Part shown: positions 6,581 to 15,477 of the stretch, piece after piece
Layout: the number at the start of each line of letters is the position of its first letter
Position numbering within the stretch: position 1 is the first letter of the stretch
NCBI GenBank assembly: GCA_947632235.1
Contig: CANROO010000006.1
Span: 1-34,378 of the forward strand
Direction: 5' to 3'
Length of the DNA: 34,378 nt
Source of the DNA: an uncultured Clostridia bacterium
Lineage (GTDB): Bacteria > Bacillota > Clostridia > Lachnospirales > CAG-274
Program-made: the position numbers and the translations under genes
The notes under the pieces: generated by a model
Seen by the model: only the letters and a program-made list of their open reading frames with translations
What the model was told of the DNA's origin: nothing
The model's database searches: none

Positions 6581-9499
6581 TTATTTTCCGCCCAGGAGCT
6601 TGCCCACAAGCTCTCTCACGGCGTTCATATCTATGGGCTTTGCAAGGTGACCGTCCATTCCGGCCTCCATGGCATTTTGAACATCCTCGGCAAATGTATT
6701 GGCCGTCATGGCGGCAATGGGTATTGTCTTAGCCTCGGGGTGAGCCGAAGAACGTATCTTTCTTGTAGCCTCGTAGCCGTTCATAACGGGCATCTGCACA
6801 TCCATGAGTATCATATCATAATATCCGGGTTCGGAGCGTTCAAGCATTTCAACGGCTTCAAGACCGTTCACCGCAAGCTCACAGTTGACGCCCTCTATGC
6901 TAAGTATTTCCATGAGTATTTCGGCATTTAGCTCGTTGTCCTCGGCAATAAGGAAGCGCTTGCCCTGCATAATGTTTTCTGCCGCAGAGGGCTCGGGCGC
7001 ACTCTGAGCTTCTTCCTCTTCAAACAAGGGCGCAATAGTCTGTATAAACGACGAAACAAAGAACGGCTTTGACATAAAGGCATTTATGCCCGCCCTTCTT
7101 GCTTCCTCCTCTATATCCTCCCAGTCGTGAGAGGTGAGCACAAGTATAGGCACATCCTTGCCTATTGCACCGCGTATTTTCCTTGCTGTCTGAACACCGT
7201 CCATGCCGGGCATCTTCCAGTCGAGCAGTATAACGCCGAAGTCATTGCCATCGTCATGGGCACGCACGGCCGAATCCACAGCGGACTGTCCGTCGGTAAC
7301 AAAGGAGACATCCACACCGGTATCGCGCATAAGCTCCTTGATATTAAGGCATATATCAAGCTCGTCATCCGCAACAAGCATACGGCTTACCTTGCGGGCA
7401 AACCATTCGGCGGAATGGGTCTGATCGGGAAGCACGAACGAAAGCTCAACGGTGAATGTACTGCCCTCGCCCTGCTTGCTTTCAACGGTTATTATACCGC
7501 CCATGAGGTCTACAAGGTTCTTTGTGATAGCCATGCCAAGACCCGTGCCCTGCACCTTATTTGTGACGGAGCTTATCTCCCTGCTGAAGGGATTGAATAC
7601 CTTCTTTCGGAATTCCTCACTCATGCCTATGCCGTTGTCCTGCACATCAAAGCGCAGAGTGACATACTGCGGAGCGGGACTCGGTATCTCTCTGACATTG
7701 AAATCTATCTTTCCGCCCTCGGGTGTATATTTTATAGCGTTTGCCATAAGATTTATAAGTATCTGATTGAGCCTGAGCTTATCGCCTACAAGCTGTTCGG
7801 GCGGAGCGCCCTGTACATTTATCCTGAACTGCTGTTTTTTAGCCTTTGCCTGGGGCATAATTATTATATTGAGCTCGTCCAAAAGCTCGGGCAGGCTGAA
7901 TATATCTACATTGAGCGATGTTTTTCCGCTCTCTATCTTGCTCATATCCAGCACATCGTTTATAAGGCTCAAAAGGTGATGGCTGGAAGCCGTTATTTTG
8001 CGAGTGTATTCCCTCACCTTGTCGGGATTGTCGGCTTCCTTTTCAAGGAGCATTGAAAATCCCACTATGGCATTCATTGGCGTTCTTATGTCGTGAGACA
8101 TATTTGAAAGGAAGTTGCTCTTTGCCTCGTTTGCGCTCTGCGCTGCATTAAGCGCCTCACGGAGCTTCTGATTCATCTGAAGATCCAATGTGCGGTCGGA
8201 CATTACAAGTATATATTTTCTGACATCCTGTATGCTCATGTGATACATTGTCATTCTGTACCACCTGCGCTCGCCCGTGCCCTGATGCATATATTCATAT
8301 TCCCACGACCTGCTGCCCTGAAGGGGTATATTTTCAAGCTCGTCCTTGGGTATGACAATATCGTCATCAGCTACGGCACATTTTTCAAGCACTCTTATAT
8401 CCTTGAGAGCATCCTCCACGGGAATGCCCAGAAGCCTCTCTATATTGGGGCTTATATAATCCACGCTCCATTTTTCGGCATCCAGCATTACAAAGAAATC
8501 GTCTACGCTGTTTGAAAGCACATCAAACATACGCTCGCGGTACTGGAGCTCGAGCTTGCTTTTGCGCGTAAGGCTATGACCTCTCATGAGAAGCAGAGCA
8601 ATGACAACGGAGCCCAAAAGAAGGAATATTGCTCCAAGAACATCCACGGTTATTTTCTGAACGGAAAGGAAGCCTGCGCTCACGGCATTCTGAGGCACAG
8701 AGCTCAGAAGTATATAATCTCTGTAGCTCACGGGCTGATACAGTATGCAGTGGTCTTCATCGCCTATCCTGCACCTTACTATGCCCGTGCTTCCCTTTGC
8801 CCATTCGTCTTGGAGAGCTGAAAGCTCTTCATCGGAAAGGTCAGAGGCGCCCTTGAGATAGACAAGATAGTTGCTGTATATATTGCCTCCGGTCTGTGTT
8901 GAAAGAATTATACTGCCGTCCGTGTGTATAATAAAACACTTTGCCTTGCCCGAAAATGCGTCCACATCAAGAGAGCTTGCCATGTCGGCATTTGTATAGC
9001 TTACGGCTATGGCGTCATATTCAAAGCCTTTATAAGCACCGTGCTCCGCAGGAACGGCAAACACAGTCACATCCTTGCCCTCGGGAGAGGCCTCGCTCAT
9101 AACGGGCTCCTTATTTTGTGTGAGCTCGCCCCATTCCTCGCCCATGTCAATGCTTCCCTCGGCACCGTCTACAGACATAAATCGGCCGTCGGAAGAAATG
9201 AAATAGAAGTCAGAAAAACCCCAGTATTCTTTTTCCTTTGCCACGAAACCGGGGAGCTTGCCTTCGTTTTCATCCGAGAGCGCAGAGCTGTTGTCCCAGC
9301 TTTCCAGAAGACCCCAGTTTCTTTCCACGAACATACCGAAGGAACGGTTCACCTGACTGTATATTTCCTCCAGATTGTCCGTGCTGTCCTTATAAATACG
9401 CTCGGATATGAATCTGAAATACACAACGCCTATGCTGACGGCTGAAATACACAATATACATATAAAAAATATTAAAAATGATTTTCCGAATTTTTTCAT
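6581..9499 (-). CDS. Hybrid sensor histidine kinase (Cache-PAS-HisKA-HATPase-REC-REC)
   Basis: A 972-aa membrane kinase. One helix at about 8-29 and a second at about 283-306 bracket an extracellular sensor domain of ~250 residues, probably Cache-like. A PAS domain follows (about 325-440, SPNIERLLGI). HisKA contains SNMSHDIRTPMNAI (His469), and the ATPase domain has NLMANAIKY, DNGIGM and GTGLGMAI. Two receiver domains follow: about 706-820 (Asp760 in LLDWKMPGMDG) and 848-965 (Asp900 in LMDVQMPVMNG, with AKPID). No DNA-binding output is present, so the signal must go to another protein or work as a phosphorelay sink. It is the probable first gene of a transcript with the solute-binding lipoprotein. 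Confidence 0.93.
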   Translation of the reverse strand: MKKFGKSFLIFFICILCISAVSIGVVYFRFISERIYKDSTDNLEEIYSQVNRSFGMFVERNWGLLESWDNSSALSDENEGKLPGFVAKEKEYWGFSDFYFISSDGRFMSVDGAEGSIDMGEEWGELTQNKEPVMSEASPEGKDVTVFAVPAEHGAYKGFEYDAIAVSYTNADMASSLDVDAFSGKAKCFIIHTDGSIILSTQTGGNIYSNYLVYLKGASDLSDEELSALQDEWAKGSTGIVRCRIGDEDHCILYQPVSYRDYILLSSVPQNAVSAGFLSVQKITVDVLGAIFLLLGSVVIALLLMRGHSLTRKSKLELQYRERMFDVLSNSVDDFFVMLDAEKWSVDYISPNIERLLGIPVEDALKDIRVLEKCAVADDDIVIPKDELENIPLQGSRSWEYEYMHQGTGERRWYRMTMYHMSIQDVRKYILVMSDRTLDLQMNQKLREALNAAQSANEAKSNFLSNMSHDIRTPMNAIVGFSMLLEKEADNPDKVREYTRKITASSHHLLSLINDVLDMSKIESGKTSLNVDIFSLPELLDELNIIIMPQAKAKKQQFRINVQGAPPEQLVGDKLRLNQILINLMANAIKYTPEGGKIDFNVREIPSPAPQYVTLRFDVQDNGIGMSEEFRKKVFNPFSREISSVTNKVQGTGLGMAITKNLVDLMGGIITVESKQGEGSTFTVELSFVLPDQTHSAEWFARKVSRMLVADDELDICLNIKELMRDTGVDVSFVTDGQSAVDSAVRAHDDGNDFGVILLDWKMPGMDGVQTARKIRGAIGKDVPILVLTSHDWEDIEEEARRAGINAFMSKPFFVSSFIQTIAPLFEEEEAQSAPEPSAAENIMQGKRFLIAEDNELNAEILMEILSIEGVNCELAVNGLEAVEMLERSEPGYYDMILMDVQMPVMNGYEATRKIRSSAHPEAKTIPIAAMTANTFAEDVQNAMEAGMDGHLAKPIDMNAVRELVGKLLGGK

Positions 9500-9552
9500 A
9501 AATATGCCCTACTCCTCTATGTGATAATACCCATACATAGTATAACTATTAT

Positions 9553-9581
9553 ATTTTATCATATTAACAATAAAATGTCAA
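9553..9581 (-). promoter_or_regulatory. Sigma-A promoter of the hybrid kinase operon
   Basis: A perfect TTGACA (9576-9581), 17-bp spacer and TAAAAT (9553-9558) on the minus strand, ~55 bp before the kinase start. Confidence 0.7.
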
Positions 9582-9731
9582 CAAACGACAAAACATGAAT
9601 AATCAAAATCATACAGAAATTAATTGACAAAATGCGTCAGAATAAGGTGCAGACGGCGTGGAAAAGATGATTTATAAAATATAGTCTTTATGATATGAGG
9701 CGCAAGCGGTTTTTGTATTTTGAGTTTTGAA

Positions 9732-9760
9732 TTGAAATGAATTGTTTTATTTGTTATAAT
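9732..9760 (+). promoter_or_regulatory. Sigma-A promoter of the flavodoxin/ferredoxin gene
   Basis: TTGAAA (9732-9737), a 17-bp spacer and a perfect TATAAT (9755-9760), ~50 bp upstream of the start codon. Confidence 0.7.
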
Positions 9761-9812
9761 AGAATAAAAAAAGAGAAAACAAGCGCAAAAGAGACGGACG
9801 GGGTATTTCATT

Positions 9813-10574
9813 ATGTTGGGTATATATTTAAGCGGAACGGGAAACACAAAACACTGCATTGAAAAATTGATACATTTGCTTGACGAAAACGCGAAGGCGA
9901 TCCCTATTGAAAGAGAGGATGCCGTTGATGAATTGTCAAAGCACGATTTTATTATATTGGCATATCCTATTCAATTTTCAAATGCTCCTGTTATGGTAAG
10001 AGATTTTATAAAAAAACATTCGGAGCTTTGGAAGGACAAAAAGGTGCTTTGTATGGCAACAATGGGATTGTTCAGCGGTGACGGCGCAGGCTGCTGTGCG
10101 AGGTTATTGAAAAAATACGGCGCAGAGGTTATCGGCGGTTTGCATATAAAAATGCCCGACTCCGTTTGTGATGTTGGGCTTTTGAAAAAGTCAATTGAGG
10201 AAAATCGCGGGATAATAAAGGCTGCGGACAGTAAAATCGAAAAATGGGCAGACAATATAAAGCAAGGCAGGTTCCCGAAGGACGGATTGTTTTTCTGCGA
10301 CAGACTTGCAGGGCTTTTCGGTCAGAGGCTTTGGTTTAGTAAAAAGACAAAATATTATTCCGATAAAATAAAAATCAACGGCAGCTGTACGGGGTGCGGT
10401 CTGTGTGTGCGCCTATGCCCCATGAAAAACCTTATGGTAGAAAACAATAAGGCTTCCGCAAAAGGACGGTGTACCATGTGTTACCGCTGTATAAGCTTGT
10501 GTCCGCATAAGGCAATTACTTTATTGGGAGATAGGGTCGTTGAACAATGCCGTTACGAACGGTATGTTAAATAA
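9813..10574 (+). CDS. EFR1-type flavodoxin-ferredoxin fusion protein
   Basis: A 253-aa protein. The N-terminal flavodoxin-like domain carries the FMN phosphate loop SGTGNTKHC (about residues 7-15) and AYPIQFSNAPVMVRDFI. The C-terminus has two 4Fe-4S motifs, CTGCGLCVRLCP and CTMCYRCISLCP (about 190-235). NCBI calls this architecture EFR1 family ferrodoxin. It is a small cytoplasmic electron carrier or oxidoreductase whose physiological partner is generally not known. It heads a plus-strand run of small accessory genes; the TfoX-N gene starts 26 bp downstream. The ribosome site is weak (GGACGGGG). Confidence 0.85.
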   Translation: MLGIYLSGTGNTKHCIEKLIHLLDENAKAIPIEREDAVDELSKHDFIILAYPIQFSNAPVMVRDFIKKHSELWKDKKVLCMATMGLFSGDGAGCCARLLKKYGAEVIGGLHIKMPDSVCDVGLLKKSIEENRGIIKAADSKIEKWADNIKQGRFPKDGLFFCDRLAGLFGQRLWFSKKTKYYSDKIKINGSCTGCGLCVRLCPMKNLMVENNKASAKGRCTMCYRCISLCPHKAITLLGDRVVEQCRYERYVK

Positions 10575-10600
10575 TGACTATTAGGATTTGAGGTGAAATT

Positions 10601-10921
10601 ATGGCATCGAGTAAAGAATATTTAGAATTTATTTTAGGGCAGTTATCCGAATTGGATGAAATTACATATCGGGCTATGATGGGAGAATTTATAATATATT
10701 ACCGTGGTAAGATCGTAGGCGGTATATATGATGACAGACTGCTTGTAAAGCCGATAAAGGCGGCAATAAACTATATGCCGACAGCTAAATATGAATTGCC
10801 CTACGAGGGAGCAAAGGAAATGCTGTTGGTGGACGAGGTCGACAATAAAGAGTTTTTGACGGGTCTGTTCAACGCTATGTATGAGGAGCTGCCGGCGCCA
10901 AAGCCGAAAAAGAAGAAATAG
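10601..10921 (+). CDS. TfoX/Sxy N-terminal-domain protein
   Basis: A 106-aa stand-alone TfoX N-terminal domain: EITYRAMMGEFIIYYRGKIVGGIYDDRLLVKP is the family signature, and the C-terminus is a Lys-rich tail (PAPKPKKKK). In gammaproteobacteria TfoX is a competence regulator of two domains. Short single-domain versions like this are common in Firmicutes with unknown function, so no competence role should be assumed. GAGGTGAAATT precedes the ATG. Confidence 0.85.
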   Translation: MASSKEYLEFILGQLSELDEITYRAMMGEFIIYYRGKIVGGIYDDRLLVKPIKAAINYMPTAKYELPYEGAKEMLLVDEVDNKEFLTGLFNAMYEELPAPKPKKKK

Positions 10922-10972
10922 GTGAATAGACAAAGATAAATCGGGATTTAGCGAAATGAGTTGAGAAGCAAA

Positions 10973-11608
10973 ATGTATTATTATCATATGACATCATTAG
11001 ATAATTTACGCTCAATTAGCAAAACAGGATTGATCCCCCAAAGTGGAGTCAATAGCAAACTCATTGGAGATGAAAAAATTAAGGTTTTCTTCTCAGAGGG
11101 ATTTGAAGGTGCGATTGCTCTATTTGTGGATTTTCAATTTGTGTATGACAAGGTTAAAGCAGGACAAATGGTGATAACCGATGATTCTGCGATGAAAAAG
11201 ATAATGGCTTCAAAAAGTCTTTCGGATTATTTAGGCGAAGGAGTATATCTGCGATTCGATGGTACAAGCATTAAGAATGAGCGAAATTTCGAGAACGGGT
11301 GTACCGATATGAACATATCTCCGAAAGATTTGACGGTATGTGTTCTCCGAAAGAAAAACGATAGTTCTGTTATATTTTCACGATTTGAAATTATCAAATA
11401 CATGATGGCTACCGTGCAACCGGATCAGATAGAATATTACGGGGTATGTTATGAGGGAGCACCGGACTTCAAGGAAGCCACAAAGCGCATACAGGAGAAA
11501 GTTAAAAGGTATTACCTACAGCATCAAGCTGATGTTGGCGAATATGACAGTCAGGAATATATATTGGATTTTTGTGTACTCAGTGATTTTGTTAATGAGT
11601 TTTTATAA
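10973..11608 (+). CDS. Possible ADP-ribosyltransferase-fold protein (unconfirmed)
   Basis: The start is set at the ATG (MYYYHMTS) rather than the upstream TTG of the track. The 211-aa protein opens with YYHMTSLDNLRSISKTGLIP, then KIKVFFSEGFEGAIALF. This H-x2-S-x2-NL-x2-I-x3-GL pattern followed by an aromatic-rich strand with Ser is how members of the ART superfamily (DarT, KptA, Arr) begin. I cannot assign the third catalytic residue with confidence, and no family name comes to mind. No antitoxin macrodomain is adjacent; the nearest one is 13 kb away. Its stop is followed in frame by an acetyltransferase tail fragment, so the region shows recombination. Confidence 0.45.
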   Translation: MYYYHMTSLDNLRSISKTGLIPQSGVNSKLIGDEKIKVFFSEGFEGAIALFVDFQFVYDKVKAGQMVITDDSAMKKIMASKSLSDYLGEGVYLRFDGTSIKNERNFENGCTDMNISPKDLTVCVLRKKNDSSVIFSRFEIIKYMMATVQPDQIEYYGVCYEGAPDFKEATKRIQEKVKRYYLQHQADVGEYDSQEYILDFCVLSDFVNEFL

Positions 11609-11721
11609 ATCATAAAATTATGTTACTTACCGGCTCAAAGGAGGAAGCAACGCTTAATTTTTACAGCAATGCAGGATATGACAGCACGGATAAAACAGCA
11701 TTTATACAATGGCTTGAATAA
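11609..11721 (+). pseudogene. C-terminal fragment of a GNAT acetyltransferase
   Basis: The frame reads HKIMLLTGSKEEATLNFYSNAGYDSTDKTAFIQWLE and stops. It matches the last strand-helix of GNAT N-acetyltransferases (the LLTGSK..TLNFY..AGY..TDKTAFIQWL ending). The acetyl-CoA-binding part is absent, and the fragment begins directly after the preceding gene's stop, indicating a deletion junction near 11609. Confidence 0.65.
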
Positions 11722-11780
11722 TTTTACATATTTTCAGTTATCAATGACAGCAAAAACAAAAGGTTTAACGGAGGGCTATA

Positions 11781-12098
11781 ATGGACGGAAGGATAACTGT
11801 TAAATATTTGCAGAATTATATAAAGCAAAAGGACTATGACCCCAATTTATTAAAGGACTACTTTTTTAAATTATCCGAAGAGGTAGGAGAGCTTGCGCGC
11901 GCAATGCGTAAAGGGTCAAAGGCAGAGAATTACGAAAATATCAAAGGAACAATAGATGAAGAATTGTGGGATGTGATATATTATGCAATAGCTATTGCCA
12001 ACCTATATGATATTGATCCGGAACAGACAATTAAAGCTAAGGAGAAATTAAATCAGGTCAAATATCCGACATCCGTTGTGTTTGAAGAAAACAGATGA
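11781..12098 (+). CDS. MazG-like nucleotide pyrophosphohydrolase
   Basis: A 105-aa all-helical protein with metal-binding motifs SEEVGELARAM (EExxE) and DEELWDVIYY (ExxD), spaced as in MazG/dUTPase-2-like hydrolases. Members cut non-canonical or excess NTPs to NMP and pyrophosphate; the substrate here is not predictable. GGAGGGCTATA precedes the ATG. It lies between two acetyltransferase-like scraps, so it may be a cassette exchanged at this site. Confidence 0.85.
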   Translation: MDGRITVKYLQNYIKQKDYDPNLLKDYFFKLSEEVGELARAMRKGSKAENYENIKGTIDEELWDVIYYAIAIANLYDIDPEQTIKAKEKLNQVKYPTSVVFEENR

Positions 12099-12105
12099 TC
12101 TAAGG

Positions 12106-12165
12106 ATGCTTATACGGGCTGACAATACCGTTAAATTTTACGGCGGAGAGGAATTAAAATTATAA
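12106..12165 (+). pseudogene. Tiny acetyltransferase-like scrap
   Basis: The frame MLIRADNTVKFYGGEELKL resembles the acetyltransferase motif in which aDNAVKFYEKLGF-like sequence precedes the C-terminus. It is 19 codons long and follows the MazG-like gene by 7 bp. It is too short to be sure; chance similarity is possible. Confidence 0.35.
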
Positions 12166-12210
12166 ATTGGCGCAAACTGTTAAAATGCAAGCATAAACAA
12201 CATACACTTT

Positions 12211-12239
12211 TCCACAAAACTGTGGTAAAATAATATAAT
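12211..12239 (+). promoter_or_regulatory. Promoter with overlapping palindrome before the 1052-aa gene
   Basis: A TATAAT (12234-12239) lies 35 bp before the start codon. The -35 area is poor but is covered by the perfect inverted repeat CCACA-AAAC-TGTGG (12212-12225). That places a likely operator over the -35/spacer, as for a repressor or activator; the regulator is unknown. Confidence 0.45.
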
Positions 12240-12274
12240 AAAGAATAGTATCTGCAATGAAAGGAGTAATTTTT

Positions 12275-15200
12275 ATGTCAATATATTATATGTATGAATT
12301 TGCCGCAGGCGATGATATTGATGCGGATCTGAACTTAGATTTTATGTCGGATATAATGGGCACGAAATTTGAGACTGCCGAGGAAGCAGAGGCGGCGCTT
12401 GCAGATATATACATAAACGGTCAGAGCCTTGCCGGCAAGAGCATGAAAGAAGGCGTGAATATGTTAAGAGAAAGTCTTGATGTTTCAAGCCTGAATACCG
12501 CTATGCGCATTGACAGGAGAGGTTATTTTGTACCCATAAGCACCGACAAATACATAAGCCTTCGCTATGCCCACAACTCTCAGGCAGAAATAGAATTGAC
12601 GGATGAGCTTAAAGCGGAAAAGGCTCAGAGGGACAATGAGCTTATAGAATATATAAACAATGTGCGTGTTCCTTCGGACAACAGCATTATAAAGGTGAGT
12701 GAAAACGAAGATGCGCGTGAATACATAAAAAATGTGACGGGCGTTGAAAGCCTTGACGATGAAAATCTGCAGTCGGCTCTTGACAGTATTTATATAGACG
12801 GACACAACCTTACAGAAACATTGGGTGAGGACGCCGATATAGATACTTACGCACAGGCTGTGAGAAAGGCTCTTGATGTTAAGAGCAATTCGTTTGTTAC
12901 TGTGATGAAGAAAAACAATCTTTTTTCGGAGCCTACAGCCGTACTGCCCGTGCTTGACAATTATTATCTCGTGGAATCAAAAAAGAAAATAGGCAGTACT
13001 ATGGGATATGTAAAGAATTACAGAAATTCCATGCATAATGAAGCCCAAGTCGCAGAAGAAGATTTCTGGAGAAAACGCTGTCTGGACGAAAAAATATTTT
13101 TTGAATCGCTTTTTAATGATAAGTCCGACCCCACTATTCTTGCTGATACAGACCTTTGGAGGACACGCGCGGATATTGTAAATATGCCTGCCGACAAGGT
13201 CGCGGCCATAGACCCATGGAGAATGAACGGCAGTAATTTCTGTGAAGCCGTTAAAAGACTTTTTGACAACATAATGGTCAACTTTGTAACAGACAGGACG
13301 CCCGAAAACCTCTGTTATGCCTATATGCTGACAAGGATAAACCCCAAGACGGGCAAAAACTTCACCTTTGATGAAATATTGGAGGACACCTCCGCCGATA
13401 TGTACAGACAAAAGGCTTTGGCAGGCAAGGATTTCTGTGAAATTTTCTCAAAGGTGCCTTCGTCCGAAAATGATGCGCAGGCAAATATAGACCACTTCAA
13501 CAATGTTACTTATCCCACATTGCTTAATATGACAAAAAAACTTTTTGAGGTAAAGCCTACCCTCGGGGACATAAGCGACAGGGATTCTATACGCAGGGAT
13601 ACTCTTTCTCTCGAGAAATATAGGATATTCCACGACTGTTTACAGCAGACGGAAAAGAATTCAAACCTTAAAAACTTTATAAACAACGGCGCGGGCATGG
13701 CTACAGCAGGCACTTTTGCCACATCGTTCAGGCTTAACTATCTGGCGAGCGATAACTACAAGGACAATGTCATACCTAACGGACCAAATATGCAGGTGGG
13801 TCATGCTGCCATCATGCAGGATCTCATTGACAACATGGGCTTTGACGCCATAAGCGGAGTACCTTTAGGCGCTGTTAACGGAGAGGCGAACGATGCTATC
13901 AATACATATATGGCATCGCTTGATGTAATGGCATCGTATCTTAAAAAGGACGATATAGTCAACTGCATAAACGGAATGCCGAATGCTTTGGACGAACAGC
14001 TGAACGAGGAAGACAAAAAGAAGGATATGGAAGTGATAATAAACGGTTTCAAGGAGGCAAAGACAATACCTGCCGAGGATATCGTTACAAGCGCCATACT
14101 CAATTATTCTCCTGCCGAAGCAAGCATAAACGCAAAAGGCGTGCCGAACATACAGCTTAAAAAACTGCAGAACTTCTATATGGACATTCCGGCCGCAAAG
14201 GGCAACCTGCCGGGAGTGCCCGATGCAGTAAAAAACTGTGATGGACTTCGCATGAGTATTATAAACGAGCTTACGAGCTGTCCCGTTACAAAGGACACGG
14301 ACAAAAGTATGTTCAACGCCGCCTTCGAAAAGGTGTATATCAACACAATGCCGTTGAAGGAATACTACAACATTCAGGGAGATGTGGACTACGACACCGT
14401 AAAGAAAATTGAAAAGGACCTTACGGAAAAGGTGCTTAAAAGCGTTGAAAACAACGGCCCCGAATTTGTGTCCATAAAGTACGGCAAAAACGACTTCAGG
14501 GCTGTAAATGTAATGCCCGATTCATTTTTAAGAGAGCGTGAACCGCAGAAGGATAAATTCAAGAGCGCAGAGGAATACAACAACGCCTTGAAAAGATATC
14601 AGCTCAACACATACGAATTCGACAGGAACGAGAAAAGGAACGCGGTATTAAAAAGCGGAAACGAAACAGCTGCGGCATATGCCAAGCTCATAAGCGCAAC
14701 GGCAAACTACAACGAGCTTAAGGAGTGCTCAGAGCTTCTGGCTTCAAGAGGCGTGAAGGCTCCGGGAGCATATATTGACGCACTTTCCGTGCAGTCCCTT
14801 GCCTCAGAAAATAATTATGAGGGGCTTATAAAAACATTTATGGGTACGGAAAATGTTTCAGATGCGCTCAATATGGCAGACAGGCTTATCATAAACGGAA
14901 AAGCGATCTCGGAAAATCCCGCCTTCATAAATGCTTCGGATGAGCACAAAAAAATCGAGGCTATGGGCAGTTTAATAAAAAAGGCGTTTGAGGATAATTT
15001 ATCGCCCGACGGCTGGGTAAAGCCCATTATGATGGTAAACAACAAGGGTGATAAGGAGCCCGTGAAGTTTACAATGACAGATCCGCAGAAGCCTCAGCCT
15101 GTTGAACAGCTTAAAGGCGTTTCGAGAATGTTCTCCCTGCCCTCTACGAGGACTGCTGCCGATAAAGCATATGACGATTATTTAAAGGCTATGGACAGCT

Positions 15201-15433
15201 ATAAAAGCGCCGAAGCATTTATGGACAGGATAAAAGCATACAATGTGGAAGCCGACCTTATGAGAACGGATTATGTGAGGAGGAGCAGAGGCACGGAGCC
15301 TGCCGCAAAGGTAATGAACATAAACGAGATAGAGCAGGAGGCACACCATGTAAAAAATCATGTGCTTACAGAGTTCAGCCATGAAAATACTATGCAATCT
15401 CCCGAGCTTCATTCGGATATGGGTATGAAATAA
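12275..15433 (+). CDS. Large protein of unknown family (1052 aa)
   Basis: The start is set at MSIYYMYEF because AAAGGAG lies 8 nt upstream; the track begins six codons earlier. I recognise no domain. It has no signal peptide, no membrane helix, no Cys-rich motif and no nucleotide-binding loop, and reads as a long, acidic, mostly helical cytoplasmic protein. An internal duplication is visible: residues ~23-75 (AALADIYINGQSLAGKS, then ESLDVSSLNTAM) resemble ~150-215 (SALDSIYIDGHNLTE, then KALDVKSNSFVTVM). Weaker echoes of the YIxxxxL element occur later (FEKVYINTMPLKEY; MADRLIINGKAI). It has its own promoter with a palindrome. Codon use looks like the neighbourhood. Candidates such as a scaffold, phage-derived or injected effector protein are guesses. 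Confidence 0.85.
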   Translation: MSIYYMYEFAAGDDIDADLNLDFMSDIMGTKFETAEEAEAALADIYINGQSLAGKSMKEGVNMLRESLDVSSLNTAMRIDRRGYFVPISTDKYISLRYAHNSQAEIELTDELKAEKAQRDNELIEYINNVRVPSDNSIIKVSENEDAREYIKNVTGVESLDDENLQSALDSIYIDGHNLTETLGEDADIDTYAQAVRKALDVKSNSFVTVMKKNNLFSEPTAVLPVLDNYYLVESKKKIGSTMGYVKNYRNSMHNEAQVAEEDFWRKRCLDEKIFFESLFNDKSDPTILADTDLWRTRADIVNMPADKVAAIDPWRMNGSNFCEAVKRLFDNIMVNFVTDRTPENLCYAYMLTRINPKTGKNFTFDEILEDTSADMYRQKALAGKDFCEIFSKVPSSENDAQANIDHFNNVTYPTLLNMTKKLFEVKPTLGDISDRDSIRRDTLSLEKYRIFHDCLQQTEKNSNLKNFINNGAGMATAGTFATSFRLNYLASDNYKDNVIPNGPNMQVGHAAIMQDLIDNMGFDAISGVPLGAVNGEANDAINTYMASLDVMASYLKKDDIVNCINGMPNALDEQLNEEDKKKDMEVIINGFKEAKTIPAEDIVTSAILNYSPAEASINAKGVPNIQLKKLQNFYMDIPAAKGNLPGVPDAVKNCDGLRMSIINELTSCPVTKDTDKSMFNAAFEKVYINTMPLKEYYNIQGDVDYDTVKKIEKDLTEKVLKSVENNGPEFVSIKYGKNDFRAVNVMPDSFLREREPQKDKFKSAEEYNNALKRYQLNTYEFDRNEKRNAVLKSGNETAAAYAKLISATANYNELKECSELLASRGVKAPGAYIDALSVQSLASENNYEGLIKTFMGTENVSDALNMADRLIINGKAISENPAFINASDEHKKIEAMGSLIKKAFEDNLSPDGWVKPIMMVNNKGDKEPVKFTMTDPQKPQPVEQLKGVSRMFSLPSTRTAADKAYDDYLKAMDSYKSAEAFMDRIKAYNVEADLMRTDYVRRSRGTEPAAKVMNINEIEQEAHHVKNHVLTEFSHENTMQSPELHSDMGMK

Positions 15434-15477
15434 GAACTGCAATAAAGCAATAAAGCTAAAATTAAGGAGAAAATAAT

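Larger units (their letters stand above)
9500..9812. other. Divergent intergenic region between hybrid kinase and flavodoxin gene
   Basis: This 313-bp gap holds the two diverging promoters listed separately (9553-9581 minus, 9732-9760 plus). Between them (about 9590-9725) I see no gene, hairpin terminator or repeat. Confidence 0.6.

Noticed and set aside
5586-8056. Long plus-strand ORFs (354 aa at 5586, 309 aa at 7127)
   Set aside because: They lie antisense to the solute-binding protein and hybrid kinase, have no ribosome site or family match, and arise from codon bias of the minus-strand genes.
10973-11608. DarT-DarG type toxin-antitoxin with the macrodomain at 24435
   Set aside because: The genes are 13 kb apart on opposite strands, and the macrodomain is the zinc type that pairs with SirTM, not the DarG type.
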